From Cristatella mucedo (taxonomy: Eukaryota; Bryozoa; Phylactolaemata; Cristatellidae), in NCBI GenBank assembly GCA_009760855.2, contig WPIO01000279.1, positions 62,001 to 126,000 on the forward strand: DNA of 64,000 nucleotides, written 5' to 3'. Below are positions 1-10,989 of this stretch, piece after piece. Both the position numbers and the translations under genes were made by a program. Within the stretch, counting starts at the first letter, position 1. Each line of letters opens with the position of its first letter. Below the pieces are notes generated by a model. The model saw nothing but the letters and a program-made list of their open reading frames with translations, did not search any database and was not told the origin of the DNA.

Positions 1-415
1 GCAGAGTATAAACCGTGAAAAGAACCGGACGTAGCCCAGAGCCCTGAGGTACGCCTTATTTCTGAGGTAAATCAGACGATCTTTGTCCATTCACGTCAAT
101 ACTCTGGAGTCTCCCATTGAGATACTACCTGAACCACGGCAGAGCAGCGCCAGTGATGCCCTGGCAAGATGAGAGGCGCTATAGAAGAACTTTGTGAATG
201 AGGGTATCAAAAGCTGCCAAAAGATCGAGCAAAACGAGCAGAGACACGCTACTTATATCTGCATTCCTAAGAAGGTCGTTGGATACCCTAAGCAATGCCG
301 ACTCTGTGGAGCGATTAGCTCTAAAGCCAGACTCGGCCTTTTTAGCAAGGTGTGAGGTTTCGATATACGAGTTTAGCTGGTCCGCCACGACGAAGGGAGC
401 TAGATGACTGTTCAC
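1..415 (-). mobile_element. L2-like family A fragment, RT core (cut by window edge)
   Basis: On the minus strand this encodes the reverse transcriptase middle: a VADQLNSYIETSHL segment, STESALLRV, then LLVLLDLLAAFDT (catalytic region, usually LDLSAAFDT). Antisense of the GVPQGS-type motif follows towards base 1. It matches the same part of the near full-length copy at 37250-41530. The reading frame is broken and the element runs off the left edge. Confidence 0.85.
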
Positions 416-557
416 TAATATCTCTTAATATAATCCAGTCATTATAACTGTAGGATATAGTGACCGATTTTTTCCAAAATGAAATCAACCAATATTCTTT
501 AAATGGACAGAATGTTTGGGAGGAAGTTTATCAAAAGCACGTACACGGTTCTTGTTA

Positions 558-760
558 CTTGAGCCGTAATGGCTCACTGGGTAAGGTGGTTGCTTCTCAC
601 GACCACGGCCTCAGCACCGAGGTTGTGGGTTCGAATCCTGAGCTGGGTGCAGGGTGTGTTATATTGCTGGGTGCGGCTTGGCTTGAAACTTCTTAGCTGC
701 CCGAGGGTAGACTTTGCTCATCGTGATGAGTCACGACGAGCAAGCTGTTACTCCAATAAT
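558..760 (+). mobile_element. tRNA-derived SINE (tRNA-like head)
   Basis: A pol III type-2 promoter is visible: box A-like TGGCTCACTGGG at 570-581 and a perfect box B GGTTCGAATCC at 628-638. The head is shared with the minus-strand copies at 12062 and 24727. The downstream body is different or more diverged, so the right end is uncertain. No CCA end or full cloverleaf is seen, so this is not called as a tRNA gene. Confidence 0.65.
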
Positions 761-1045
761 GTGCCATTTAGCTCACTCTTGACTTACGGTTTGTAGGTTT
801 TGCTGCCGATAGCTCAGTAGGGCTAGCCGAAGATTGAAAGGGGTTTATGGTTGAGTAAAAGATGGACAGCAGATAATTGATGATTAGTGGGAATATAAAG
901 GTTATTGTAAGCGGACTGTAGTTTGAGGAGCGTATTCCATGACAGGTTCCACACAATTAAAGCGAATACAGCAACAGACTCCTGGAAGTATTTTAGATGC
1001 AACCACTGACTTGCAGAGCTTAAATGCTAGATGATTCTAAGGTAT

Positions 1046-1178
<133 letters not shown>

Positions 1179-1698
1179 AGCCCTAAGGTGTGCTTCGCCT
1201 ACGCCATGGGCTCGAGCAAAAGACACCGGCCAGACCTTGGTTGGGGAGGCTATCTTTACCAATCGGCAAAACGGGTGTGCCACTAAAGAAGATTAGCCAA
1301 GCATAGCAGAGAATTATGACCAAAGTGGACTCAGTGATGGTAATTAACTACCCATGGAAAGACTATGCTGCTGCTTGTGTAAAAAAGACCACTGTTGGGA
1401 GTAAGTGTACTTCTTTCGTCATTTACATTTGCATCGTTTGCAATCGCTCATAAATAAGTAGTTCGGTAATAGCAAAATTAGCGTGAAATACATTTCATCG
1501 AAGATATCGCAAGAAACATTATTTATAGGTATTTTACCATATTATTAAAATGCAATCCTATATTGAAAAATTTCTTTTTAAATTAAATTATTGCTCTAAC
1601 ATTGTATTGGCAGCTGCAATATCTTGAAACGGTCATACCTGGCAAGCATTTAGGTAATATCAAAGAGACTGCTGTATTAATTACAAAACTGTCGACAT
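1179..1698. other. No gene recognised
   Basis: AT-rich non-repetitive sequence. I see no frame, splice pair or repeat match that I can support. Confidence 0.5.
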
Positions 1699-1700
1699 AC

Positions 1701-1742
1701 CTTCTATAAAGTCATCAAATGACATATGCGTAAACTGATACA
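1701..1742 (-). CDS. candidate small phase-1 exon (hypothetical)
   Basis: On the minus strand ACTACAG precedes 42 bases that end in GAAG followed by GTATGT, a good donor. Read in phase 1 the exon is open and symmetric (1-1) and contains YQFTHMSFDDFIE. The same frame stays open further upstream (TEMKLPFVETT), so the real acceptor may be up to about 70 bases higher, for example at TTTGTAG. The family is not recognised. It lies downstream of a possible terminal exon at 1952-2067, so it may belong to another gene or be chance. Confidence 0.3.
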
Positions 1743-1951
1743 CTGTAGTTTCAACAAACGGAAGTTTCATTTCTGTGACAACTACAAAGATGGGTACAAT
1801 TCAAAATTGCGAGCGCCACATTTCCCCTGCCTGTATTGAGCAATTTACAAGCGTAGCAGGTAATAAATAAACTAAAAATTGCCATTTGCTATTTCAATTA
1901 TCTAGCCTTAGAGATAAATGGTCATGTTTGCATGTAGCACAAGCCTGCCCC

Positions 1952-2067
1952 TTACGGCAGGAATGGCCCAAATATTGTTGCTACTAGCACAATAATTGCT
2001 TTGATCAGTGACGAGTTGCTGTTTCCATCAGAGAAGACGACACTTTTTTTCAAATCGACATGCGAAC
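1952..2067 (-). CDS. candidate terminal exon with hydrophobic C-terminal tail
   Basis: The acceptor CACATACAAAG is followed in phase 1 by a 37-residue open frame and a TAA stop. The order is a charged start (SHVDLKKSVVF), a small-residue stretch SDGNSNSS, then a hydrophobic tail LIKAIIVLVATIFGPFLP running to the stop. Such a layout fits a GPI-anchor signal or a tail anchor; that is inference from composition. The exon at 3208-3279 ends in phase 1 and would join it to give Gly at the junction. No AATAAA is seen nearby, which weakens the case. The family is unknown. Confidence 0.35.
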
Positions 2068-2841
2068 CTTTGTATGTGAGAATTTATACTTTTCGAAGCA
2101 AACGACGCTACAGCTTGGTTTTTTAGGAATACATATACGCTTGGTTCAGTCCTATGGAAAAGGAACGTTACTGTATCGAAAACAAAATTTCTAATACAGG
2201 CTTAAAGAATCCTCTATGCCATTGAGAAAGAAGGAACCATAGTTATAGGGGAACCTCTGGTAGTCCGTCCTTAGTTACACCAATGAAGCTAGGATATGGC
2301 ATACTTTCCATTCTCAGCTCAATGCGTAACGATGCTGTCTTTAAACCTTAGTAACTGTTTCTAATAAACACCGAAATACTGCGTTCATATGTATTATAAT
2401 GCTATTTCCGAGGGCACTGCCTTTCCAGAGAGCTATGGGTATTAGTTGAATTAGCATTGCCGCAAAATGTAATACAACCTACTTTCACCGAAAACAGCGG
2501 GCACGATACTAATAGTTCTGTATACAATGTGGGATTTGTTAGTATACAAAAAATTAGGTATATTCCTAATTAAATTATAAATCAAGTAAAATTAGTAAAG
2601 CAGCAGATCGTTTTCCGAAATGTCTTTGCATTCACATGCATATCTTTAACAATAATCCTTATTAAAGCAAGTATTAAGCACATGTATTATTAGTAGTGGT
2701 AAGCCTATCGTAATCTAAACAGCCTGATGGTTTGAGTTAAGGGTTTAATATAGTAGCCACTTAAATGTGTGGACATTTGTTTCATTTTGTTTCATATTAG
2801 AGGAGCGATCACTGTCAGCTAGTGTAAGCGATCAAATGATT

Positions 2842-3069
2842 TCACCATAAGTCACAGCATGAGAACACTAACTTAAATTTGTCAGGCAATAAATCATATT
2901 TACTAAAAATAAAAATGCTTGAACGTACAGACATAGAAATAAAGTACGGTATCCAGCTCAAATTCACAGCTACCTTATCTGCACAAAGTGCTAGTAGTAA
3001 GGCAAGCAGTTTTACTTTGAGATCGTATCTTTTTATGGATAGTGTTAACATAGCTGTGCAGGCAAACAC
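2842..3069 (-). other. open frame with a hydrophobic LLALLLALCA stretch, unassigned
   Basis: A minus-strand frame contains a short hydrophobic run that looks like a signal peptide. It has no convincing donor in a compatible phase and lies inside the proposed 2067-3208 intron. It is recorded because it is the only feature in the interval between 2070 and 3205. Confidence 0.15.
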
Positions 3070-3207
3070 ACTGTTCTAGAGAAGGAAACTTTTTTGGTAT
3101 AATTAAATTATAAAAAATGTATAATTTAAAGTTTTGGAATTTTTCAAAAGCGACGTGCTTAGCCCTGATTTCCTACCTCGTGCCCGTGCATAATCCTCAG
3201 AGCTTAC

Positions 3208-3279
3208 CTTCTTCCGCCTTTGCAAGATTGTCCTGAAGTTCCATACGTAATTGCCGCAGACGCAATTCCTGCTCTGCAT
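3208..3279 (-). CDS. phase-1 symmetric exon, coiled-coil-like (hypothetical)
   Basis: On the minus strand CTATTTTAG precedes 72 bases that end in GAAGAAG with donor GTAAGC. Phase 1 gives an uninterrupted charged helix: AEQELRLRQLRMELQDNL then AKAEE. The spacing of Leu and charged residues suggests a coiled coil. The length is a multiple of three and both ends are phase 1, as in the P1/P2 exons elsewhere in the window. A likely next exon is 1952-2067. A family A tail has inserted just upstream, from about 3345. No family is recognised. Confidence 0.5.
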
Positions 3280-3344
3280 CTAAAATAGACGCTGGTATTG
3301 CTTTGTAATTTCTATAGAAATATTTGCATAATTTGATAGTAATA

Positions 3345-3620
3345 CTAACTATTATTCTGATAATATTATTAGTGAGACACTTAATAAAGCGTCCTGAGAG
3401 AACACAATCTGTTTCTGGGCACGGTAAATGTGCCACAAAGTACAAATATTAGGCTTGTTAGCAATATCATGCTGAATAAACAACAAGAATAGCTTTATTA
3501 GGGGTAACGTGAACACAGTCAGCACGCAAGTACGAAGAGTGGCCGGATGGGCATTATCAGCACCCATGAGCACATACAGGTCGATTCACAAGGACTCACT
3601 AAATGATGGTATTAAGAACG
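3345..3620 (-). mobile_element. L2-like family A 3' end
   Basis: Antisense of the family A tail: the CTTAATAAAGCG and CTGAGAGAAC hairpin region, followed by the GTCAGCAC...CATGAGCACA and GGACTCACTAAATG segments. Strongly diverged and truncated. Confidence 0.7.
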
Positions 3621-3664
3621 TTTGTTTTCAATTTACTTTTAATTAATATCGTGTTCGGAGATTT

Positions 3665-4711
3665 AATGTAATGTATCGCCGGATGTAACTTTACAAAGTC
3701 ATAAAGACCATATGAGTGTTACGCAGGAGAATTTTGTAAAGCACACTCACAGCCTAAGCGGCTTTCGGTACGCATTCAGTAGCCAACAGACTTCGTCTCA
3801 CGCAACGAAGAGAAAGTGGGAAGCATAGCAGAGTCAGGAGAGCAGTTGAGGTAATGAGTAGCATGTAAGTAGAAGCTCAGGACCGCGGAAAAAGGGTATG
3901 TGCCATAGTCAGTAGTAGGAGAGTAGTTGTCATTGCGTAAGAATTGTGGAAGCTAGTTCCACAGTCTAGGGCATGCAAAGCTAAAGCTTCTGTCGCCAAC
4001 TGTCTTTAAGTGGAGGAATGGGACAGCTAATTTATTGTCCACACAGGACCTGAGGTCGCGAACAGGCTGAAACCGATGCAGAAGGTCAGCTAGGTACGAA
4101 GGAGCCAAGCCGAGGCGGGCCTTGTGGGTCAGTATAAGACCTTTGCTCTGTATCTGTTGCTCAACTGGCAGCCACCCTAGCTCTTTTAGCAAAGGAGACA
4201 CGTGCTCAAACCGCTGGGACTTGAAGACTATCCTTGCAGCCATATTTATTGTCTGCTGCAGTGACCTAATAGCTTTCTTTGGCAGCCCAGCCAAAAGGGA
4301 ATTACAATAATCAAGCCGAGACAGAACTAAAGAGCTAGTTAAATTTTTTTAAAGCCACTGTGGGAGACAGCTTCTAATCTTGGATAGGGATCGCATGTGA
4401 TGGCTAGCTGTAGAGGCAGACTTCTGAATGAAGCTTCTGAAATTAAGGCAGCTGTGGAACGCGACACCTACATTTCGAACAAGTGGTGATGATCGCACAA
4501 TAGCATCACCGAGTAGAAGATTAAAGCCTTTATATCCAGCCACACGCTTAGGGTGTTCTATGAGCAGCAGTTTGGTTTTATCATCGTTTAGTTTCAGGAC
4601 GTTTTCCGACATCCCGGATCGAATCGCAAGTCAAGCATTCAGTTTCTCAGTTGCCGCTTCTGATTCCAACGTTTTCAATGACAAATACAACTGAGTATCG
4701 TCACCATAAAA
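3665..4711 (-). mobile_element. L2-like family B fragment, RT C-terminal half
   Basis: Minus strand, in order from 4711 downwards: a YADD-like remnant (YGDDTQ, one residue changed), LKLNDDKTKLLLIEHPKR, then MAARIVFKSQRFEHVSPLL, KELGWLPVEQ and SYLADLLHRFQPVRDLRSC. The 3' end carries a short ACATT-type tail rather than (ATT)n. It is cut at 4711, where family A sequence begins at once on the same strand. Confidence 0.85.
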
Positions 4712-5965
4712 GTGATATCCTAAATCACAGGGACCCACTATCTGCTGACGTAATTAGGTGTTTCTGTAAGTTCTTTCTAAATGTGGTCAAGTCAGGGGAC
4801 GTTCTGACGCAAGTCGGGAGAGAGTTCCAGGCGTTGGGAGCAACAAACTAAATGCATGGTCTCTAAAGGATTTGAAGTTTTAACGAAGTATTGGTAAACG
4901 GTAAGCCGATGGTACGATACTTGGCCTGGTGGTGTAGGAGATCTGAGAGATCGGCTAGAGTCAAAGAATGAAGTGACCTAAAAGTGAGTGACTTCACCTT
5001 GGAGTTAATCCGTCTCTTGACTGGTTGTCAGTGCAGGTCGGCGAGAAGTGGTGTGATGTGGGAACTGTGAAGCTCACGATACACAAGACTAGCTGCGGAG
5101 TTTGACACATCAGCAGTCATCGCATGATTGCACAGGCCGGTTGGCCAGCAAGCCGTGAGTTACAGAAGTTAAGGCAAGATGTCACAAATGCATGGACCAA
5201 CTTAGACGTGGTACCTTTATATAAGCAAGCCCTAACTTTAGCAATACTATGCATCTGAAAGTAGGCATACTTGACTGGAGCTGATGTGGATGTCTAACGA
5301 GAGGTTACATTGGAACATGACACCTAGACTTTCGAGCTGATTGAACAGGAGATATGCTGGCAGAGCCAAGTTTGAGTGTCTGCCTCTCTAATTTCTGAAT
5401 CGCACTTCGTTTTCCCATAACTAGTTAGTTAGTTGTATCACCGTTTAGTTTTAGAACATTTGCTGCCATCCGTGACTGGATGTCATCAATACATCCAGCA
5501 AATGAGACATTGTTGAAATGTTGACAGAATTCAAGGTTCTTCACGGATGGGAGGGATTAAATCAAAAGTACAACTGAGTGTCATCCACATAGAAGCAAAA
5601 GCCTAGATTCTGCTTGGCAGTCACACCTGCAAGATGGAGAGTATAAACTGTGAAGCGAACCGGACCTAGCATGGAGCCCTGAGGTACCCCATATTTCAGA
5701 GGTACCTCGGATGATCTTCGTCCATTCACGTCAATACTCTGGAGTGTCCCACTGAGATAGGACCTGAACCATTGCAGAGCAGTGCCAGTGATGGCCAGAC
5801 GAGATAAAAGGCACTCTAGAAGAATATTGCGATGGATAGTATTAAAAACTGCCGAAAGATATAAAACAAAAGAAAGATAGCCAAACAAGTAGAGACATTC
5901 TACCTATTTCTGCATTCCTCAGTAGGTCGTTGTGCACCCTAAGGGATGCTGGATCTGTGTAGTGA
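4712..5965 (-). mobile_element. L2-like family A fragment
   Basis: Starts inside the 3' untranslated part (antisense of the CCTGACCTGACCACATTTAA segment) and runs up through the RT. The frame LQWFRSYLSGTLQ, GVPQGSMLGPVRFTVYT and the active-site box YVDDTQLYF (consensus YADDTQLY) is readable at 5562-5888. Frameshifts and stops make it inactive. Confidence 0.85.
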
Positions 5966-5984
5966 AATTAATATCTTGGAGTTG

Positions 5985-6700
5985 GAATTGGACGCCACGA
6001 AAGTTTACTTCAGCAACTCACTGCTTGCCAACTTAGCGGCTTTGGAAATAATGTGCTTATATCTGGTGCAAAATTGTGCAACTAGGCTTGTCTGTCGTGA
6101 GCCTCACAATTACCACATCTCACCACCTCTCGTCGATCTGCACTGGCCACCAGTCTAGCGACGAATCGGCTTCAATGTTTTTTTTCACTCAATTTTAGAC
6201 GACTTTATTCTTTGACTATAGCCTATCTCTCAGATCTATTCCCAACCAGGCAAAGCATAATTCCACTCATTTTCCTGACTCCAAAGATAAACCAAAACTT
6301 TGTACAAACAAAAAGTCTTCCTAAGAGTGTGCATATAGTTCGTATGCTCACAAAGCCTCGAACTCACTTGTGACTTGCATTACACATCCATATCTTGACC
6401 ACATTAAAAAAGAACTTTTACATGCACCTATATAGGACTGCATATAGTGGGTTCCTGCGATTCGTCCTTTATATGCATAAGTGAGTTGACACTGAGCGTG
6501 CTGTCACTGGGCATGCTGCCACTAACCACACTTTCATGCAGACCCTATGCATGTCACCCTAATCATGTTACTTACGTTGTTTAACAAACACGGTATTTCT
6601 CACCATTCAAACGAGCCTGTCTTTCCAGCAAATGTAAAGCGCCTGGAAATAGGTTGAGTTCTCTGAGGGTTCTTTATTAAGTGCATTATTATTTCTGCCT
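5985..6700 (+). mobile_element. L2-like family A 3' fragment
   Basis: Plus strand: LVQNCATRLVCREP (RT C-terminal region), HWPPV, then the untranslated 3' part and the end hairpin GTAAAGCGCC...GAGTTCTCTGAGGG, closing with AAGTGCATTATTATT. It lies head-to-head with the minus copy at 4712-5965. Confidence 0.85.
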
Positions 6701-6704
6701 GTTT

Positions 6705-7345
6705 ACATCTTTTAGAATCTTAAATTAAAATTCCGCGAAAGTTTAATATACGCTATTGTAAGACCTATCAGAAGATGTGCATGCAGCACATGTTACCTGC
6801 TTTGCGAGAGACTCAGCTCTCTGCGGTGGCCGAGCAAACTCCTTTTTACTATTTTGTGAATATGCGAATAATTATCCAAGTGGCTAATGGAAATACTTTT
6901 TTGATTTACCTTGGCTGAAATTCTTACTAAATAACGTTAAGAACCTATTTATTTTATACTATCAAGTGGACATAAATGAAAAGTAATGAGTGATATAATT
7001 GTGAACAAAGTTTTGATAATACTTTGTCTATCGCCGCCGTCTCCTGCACACCTATACAGCTAGACCTGAATGTGTTTACATGTGTCCACGACTGAAACTA
7101 TTCAATCGAACTTTACTCTATTTGTTATTTTATTACATGTCAGGTTGCAAAGAACTATCCAATCTTTAATTGCGCATCTCACACGGGCCGTCAGGCAAGA
7201 GCGGCGACCTTGGTAGCTAGGCGTGGGCACCTAAGCTCAAGGCCAAACCTTAGCTGGACGTCACTTTGCGACAATAAATCATAATGCCGGTTGTTAATTT
7301 AAGCCTCATCCCAGTCTATTTACAGGTTGGAATGAAAGAATGATG
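6705..7345. other. No firm gene
   Basis: AT-rich. A minus-strand open stretch near 6801-6850 (EFARPPQRAESLAKQ followed by donor GTAACA) could be an exon, but it has only weak acceptors and would end in phase 0. Confidence 0.3.
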
Positions 7346-7349
7346 CTGA

Positions 7350-7496
7350 CTACCTGAACCTGGTTATTGCAGTTACCTCCGTCGCCTTGTTAACAATGCA
7401 TTCCAACGTACGTTCCCTGTTAGTAAGATTTATCTTTCCGTAACTGGCGCACTTATTTTCCAAGTTGGGGAAAACCGAGAGAGAAGTGTTTAGCAT
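7350..7496 (-). CDS. short open frame, 48 aa, hypothetical
   Basis: An ATG-started minus-strand frame with two Cys and a well-formed central segment (KINLTNRERTLECIVNKATE). After KATE there is a usable donor GTAACT in phase 0, so this may be an exon rather than a complete gene. I recognise no family; codon use looks balanced rather than repeat-derived. It could equally be a chance frame. Confidence 0.22.
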   Translation of the reverse strand: MLNTSLSVFPNLENKCASYGKINLTNRERTLECIVNKATEVTAITRFR

Positions 7497-8521
7497 CTGT
7501 ATGCGATCTATGAGGATATCTTAGAATTAGTATTCAAGGTTCACCTTACATTCAATCACTAGCTAGATGGCACTTCAGTAGCAGTTACAGAGCCCGCTTT
7601 GCCAGGTTGGGAGACGATTTCGAAACGACACTCCGACAGGTCTTTCTTTATTTCGAGCACGGATATTATAACGGTGATGTAAAACTAAACGTGCTATTCT
7701 TGGGTTCATTTGCACGGAATCAATATCTTACCTATTTTGAAATGCTGGGCTGCTGCCCGGGCCCAATCAGCAGGATTCGACAAGCCAGGCATTGCGACTA
7801 GAGCTAAAATGAAAAAGCAAACCCCTAGCCTAAGATTTTCAACCAAGCCTGTTACCAAATGCCAAAAGCTCAGCTGCTAAGGATGAATAGGCTTGTAATT
7901 CCCTTACTGTTATCCAATGAATGGCCATTAGTCACCGTAAAGGCTTTGTATACGAATTTAAGTTACGTTCACCATGTGCAAGACAATTAATTTGGAAAAT
8001 TTATACACATCTTAATATGCTGATTTTTCACGCTAATTAAGGTTTACAATTATTCCAATAATTTCCCTGAGCATTCTGTAGAAATTTTTTATAGAAGCTA
8101 AGCAAAAATGGCTTCTGAGATTAGGGCAGTTTCTGCCTTAATTCCTTATTCCAAGGTTTTTACGCTGCCCTATACCTAAAATACGCGTAAGTGTGCAGGT
8201 TATACTTATTGACTTTAGACGGCTTAAATTAAATTGCTGATCATCATACATGTTACTAAGTAACGGCATCAAACCTCTATTGTATAGTGCCATATAGTTA
8301 AAGCTTTTCAGATTTTACTGGATTTCACATTAATGGAGTGCGATATGGATACCAATTAAATGGAAAATGGAATACAACTAAATGAAAGCGGTATCTTTAT
8401 TAAAACTAAGGCTAATATGGTGACTAGCCACTGCGTGGAATGCCTAAAAAACACAGACACATTAACGTTAGTAACGCTTTATTATTTCTTCGTACCGGCA
8501 ATAGCCTTAGTATGATTTTCA

Positions 8522-8527
8522 TTTATT
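8522..8527 (-). terminator. AATAAA polyadenylation signal
   Basis: AATAAA on the minus strand about 30 bases after the TAA stop of the exon at 8557-8801. Confidence 0.4.
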
Positions 8528-8556
8528 TTGCAGCTCAGTTTACAAAATTTCTCTTA

Positions 8557-8801
8557 TTAAAACTCCTTATGCTTGGCTAATGCTATCATGAAAGCTTTCA
8601 CTCGTGTTTTAATAATTCCATATATACGCATCTTGAGCGAAACTTTCAATTTCTCTAATTCAAAAAACAAAGCTAACCCAACTTTCATCGAAGCAATGTC
8701 TATGCATGCGATTTTTGAGAGAGTTGGCAAGTGATGCAAATGCCTACAAAGTACGTCTGACTTATGAAATATATCGCCAATAAAAGTTAATGCTTTATTT
8801 T
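8557..8801 (-). CDS. candidate terminal exon, 80 aa (hypothetical)
   Basis: On the minus strand GAGTTTAG precedes 80 codons and a TAA stop, with AATAAA 30 bases later. The acceptor again places the frame in phase 1. The product is mixed: a His-rich turn (CRHLHHLPTLSK), then LFFELEKLKVSLKMRIYGII and a basic end (AKHKEF). About 380 bases upstream a strong donor GTAAGTAAGG (9171-9180) closes a possible 21-base 1-1 exon at 9181-9201, but its acceptor is weak. No family is recognised. The combination of acceptor, stop and polyadenylation signal is the main support. Confidence 0.4.
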
Positions 8802-9309
8802 CTAAACTCAAGTCACTAGACTTGATTTATTAACCTTGCAGTTATAACCAAATAATAACCACAGTAAATACTAATGTAACACACAAGGAGCAGCACATTC
8901 ACTAATGGTTGATTGATCGTCTTCAAAGCATTTGTGATATTACAATAAACTGAACAAAGTTCTCCCTTCGCAAATGCAGCCGTGTTTTTATACTTAGGAT
9001 GCTGCTGGGGATGTTTTTAAGCTAACAAATCTGATTGACGCGGAATAATCTAGAAGGGAGCTGATAGCTTTGACGTTCAATTGAAGCTATGCAATACGTG
9101 ACATTATAGATTTTCTTCTAACATTCTTTACACTTGATATAAAAAATATTCTATGGAGGTGAAATAGAGACCTTACTTACGAGCTGTCCAGCAAAGTGTT
9201 CCTTAGTGTGTGACGCAAACCGTGTGTGACGCAAACAATCGCTTGATCCGAGTACCTATGTCATAATAGTGCACTAGTATAATAATTGTTACTTAAAAAA
9301 TAGAGATGT

Positions 9310-9800
9310 TGCTCACTTTTAGGTAGCTTCATTCTCTGGCTCCAGCCTACCTATGCGATCTATTCTAAGCGTTGTGCCACCCGCTTTTAAGAAACTGTTT
9401 CCTTAGAACTGGTACACACCTCAAATTCTTTGGAGACCGTGCATTGAATTCTTATGCTCCAAAATCATGGGAGTCATCCCTGAATATTAAGTGCCGACAT
9501 CCCCCAACCTGACCATATTTAAAATAAAGTTGGAAATGCTAATATTTATCACACTGCTAAGTAGGTGGCTGCGATACTAGCTTAATGTGCTTATGGCTGC
9601 TGACACATTTCAACCGGCCACTAACCATGCTTGCATGCTGACCAAACGAATGTCACTCCTAGCCATGCCATTCCTTCATAATGTTCGCAACACTCTTTCG
9701 ATTATGTTTTCTTTGCTGCAAACGTAAAGTCTAGTTGGAAACTGAGCTCTCCGAGGGCGGTTTATCAAGTGCGTTAGTTTTGCACTACTATTATTGTTAT
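9310..9800 (+). mobile_element. L2-like family A 3' fragment
   Basis: Diverged copy from the CACTTTTAGGT...CTTCATTCT segment through the 3' hairpin (CTGAGCTCTCCGAGGGCGGTTTATCAAGTGC) to an ATTATTGTTAT tail. Confidence 0.8.
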
Positions 9801-9803
9801 CCT

Positions 9804-10000
9804 CGGATGTCAGAAAATTTCTTCAAGCTAAGCGACAACAAAAAATGAACTGCTCGTAATAGGACATCCTAAGCATGGGGCTGGAATATAATTCCTTGCT
9901 TTTCTAAGTGGAGATGTTGTTTGACAATCATCACCTAGCCCTCAAATTTTGTTGTCGTATGCAACCGTTGCGTATAGTTTAAAAGCTTCATTTTGAATAT
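9804..10000 (+). mobile_element. L2-like family B internal scrap
   Basis: Matches the family B segment encoding WMSENFLKLNDDKTKLLLI, then the HPKR...G region and the LNFKSFI region. It starts immediately after the family A tail at 9800. Confidence 0.7.
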
Positions 10001-10194
10001 TGGTAACAAGCTATCCTGTACCGGCTTGTTATGGCCCGGCATTAATTCCAGCGCAAAAGCTTTGAACTGCAATGAAATGCGATTTCTACCAAAAGGTTTC
10101 TTGCGACTGCATTTTCGCTTGAAATTTATAGATAGAAGTACACGCAGTTTTTACCTAAGGCGATAAAGCTTGTGTGCTTTCGGGCTATAGTCGC

Positions 10195-10450
10195 GACGAA
10201 CCAACCCAATGACATACTTTAATGGTTAAAATTGGAAAAAGGTAGCTTATATAATTAAAAAAAAAACTTTCAAAAACAGCCGTTTCACGGCCAATTATTG
10301 CAATGACTCTTTTTGGTTAGTCTATGCAAAGTACGGACCTAATGTCATACCTTAACAGTCAAAAATAGAAAAGGTAGTTTGTATTTTACAAAAACCTTCG
10401 GCTTTTTTATTGCCAATCATAGAAATCCCTCTTTTGGATTCGCCGTTGAA
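10195..10450. repeat. diverged direct tandem duplication, unit about 120 bp
   Basis: Two units share the order ATGACATACTTTAATGG / ATGTCATACCTTAACAG, GGAAAAAGGTAG / GAAAAGGTAG, and GCAATGACTCTTTTTGG / GAAATCCCTCTTTTGG. Unit 1 is about 10200-10320 and unit 2 about 10334-10445. Confidence 0.55.
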
Positions 10451-10513
10451 AAGAAATGCAATTGCCCACGTAGATTTTCTAGCTACGGCCTCCGTCAACC
10501 AGAAACTGCCAGA

Positions 10514-10723
10514 TTACTTGTCAATTATTATTAATTGAACTGCTTGCTGCACTAGTATAGCTGCATACGGTAAACGTTTCGCTTGGATGTGAATATATAG
10601 TCTCTGAATAATAATGTAGTTACTCAGAGTTTGACCTTCTGCTTCATGGACAGTCCACGCTTGCAGCATTAAGAGGAACTCATTCACGCTTGATTGCGGA
10701 TGCTTGTCTTGAGCAGTAACCAT
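10514..10723 (-). pseudogene. PIF1/Helitron-like helicase scrap
   Basis: The minus-strand frame contains AWTVHEAEGQTLSNYII. This resembles the C-terminal superfamily 1 helicase motif (A-TVHKxQGQTL) shared by PIF1-type and Helitron helicases. The usual Lys after H is Glu here, and the expected LYVALSR motif is only vaguely present (RLPYAAI). Upstream sequence is out of frame. It is best read as a decayed fragment of a Helitron or PIF1 gene; no Rep domain or Helitron ends are seen. Confidence 0.35.
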
Positions 10724-10989
10724 GCCATCGATGTATAGGCTCTTCCTCTTTGTACCGGACTCTCTCTTTAAAGCCGGTTGAGCTGTTCAGAGTTTCGCTA
10801 ACAGTTCTGCTTTCGCAGTTAGTAGCTCTGCACAATAGATCGCCTTCTGAATTTGGGTTTAACTTGTTTAAGCAATCAAAAAATCGGCTTCATATCTCGT
10901 TTTTTGTGCTTTACTATTGCAATGCCGTTTTTCCGTTGCAGAAATGAAAATACAATAGCACGAGATAAATAACAAAGAGGTTGAGCAAG

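Noticed and set aside
561-650. A genuine tRNA gene at the box A/box B pair
   Set aside because: The head continues into a SINE body shared with other copies; no full cloverleaf or terminator fits.
2842-3069. Signal-peptide-like frame (LLALLLALCA) on the minus strand
   Set aside because: It lies inside a proposed intron, has no compatible-phase donor and no partner exon; kept only as a low-confidence note.
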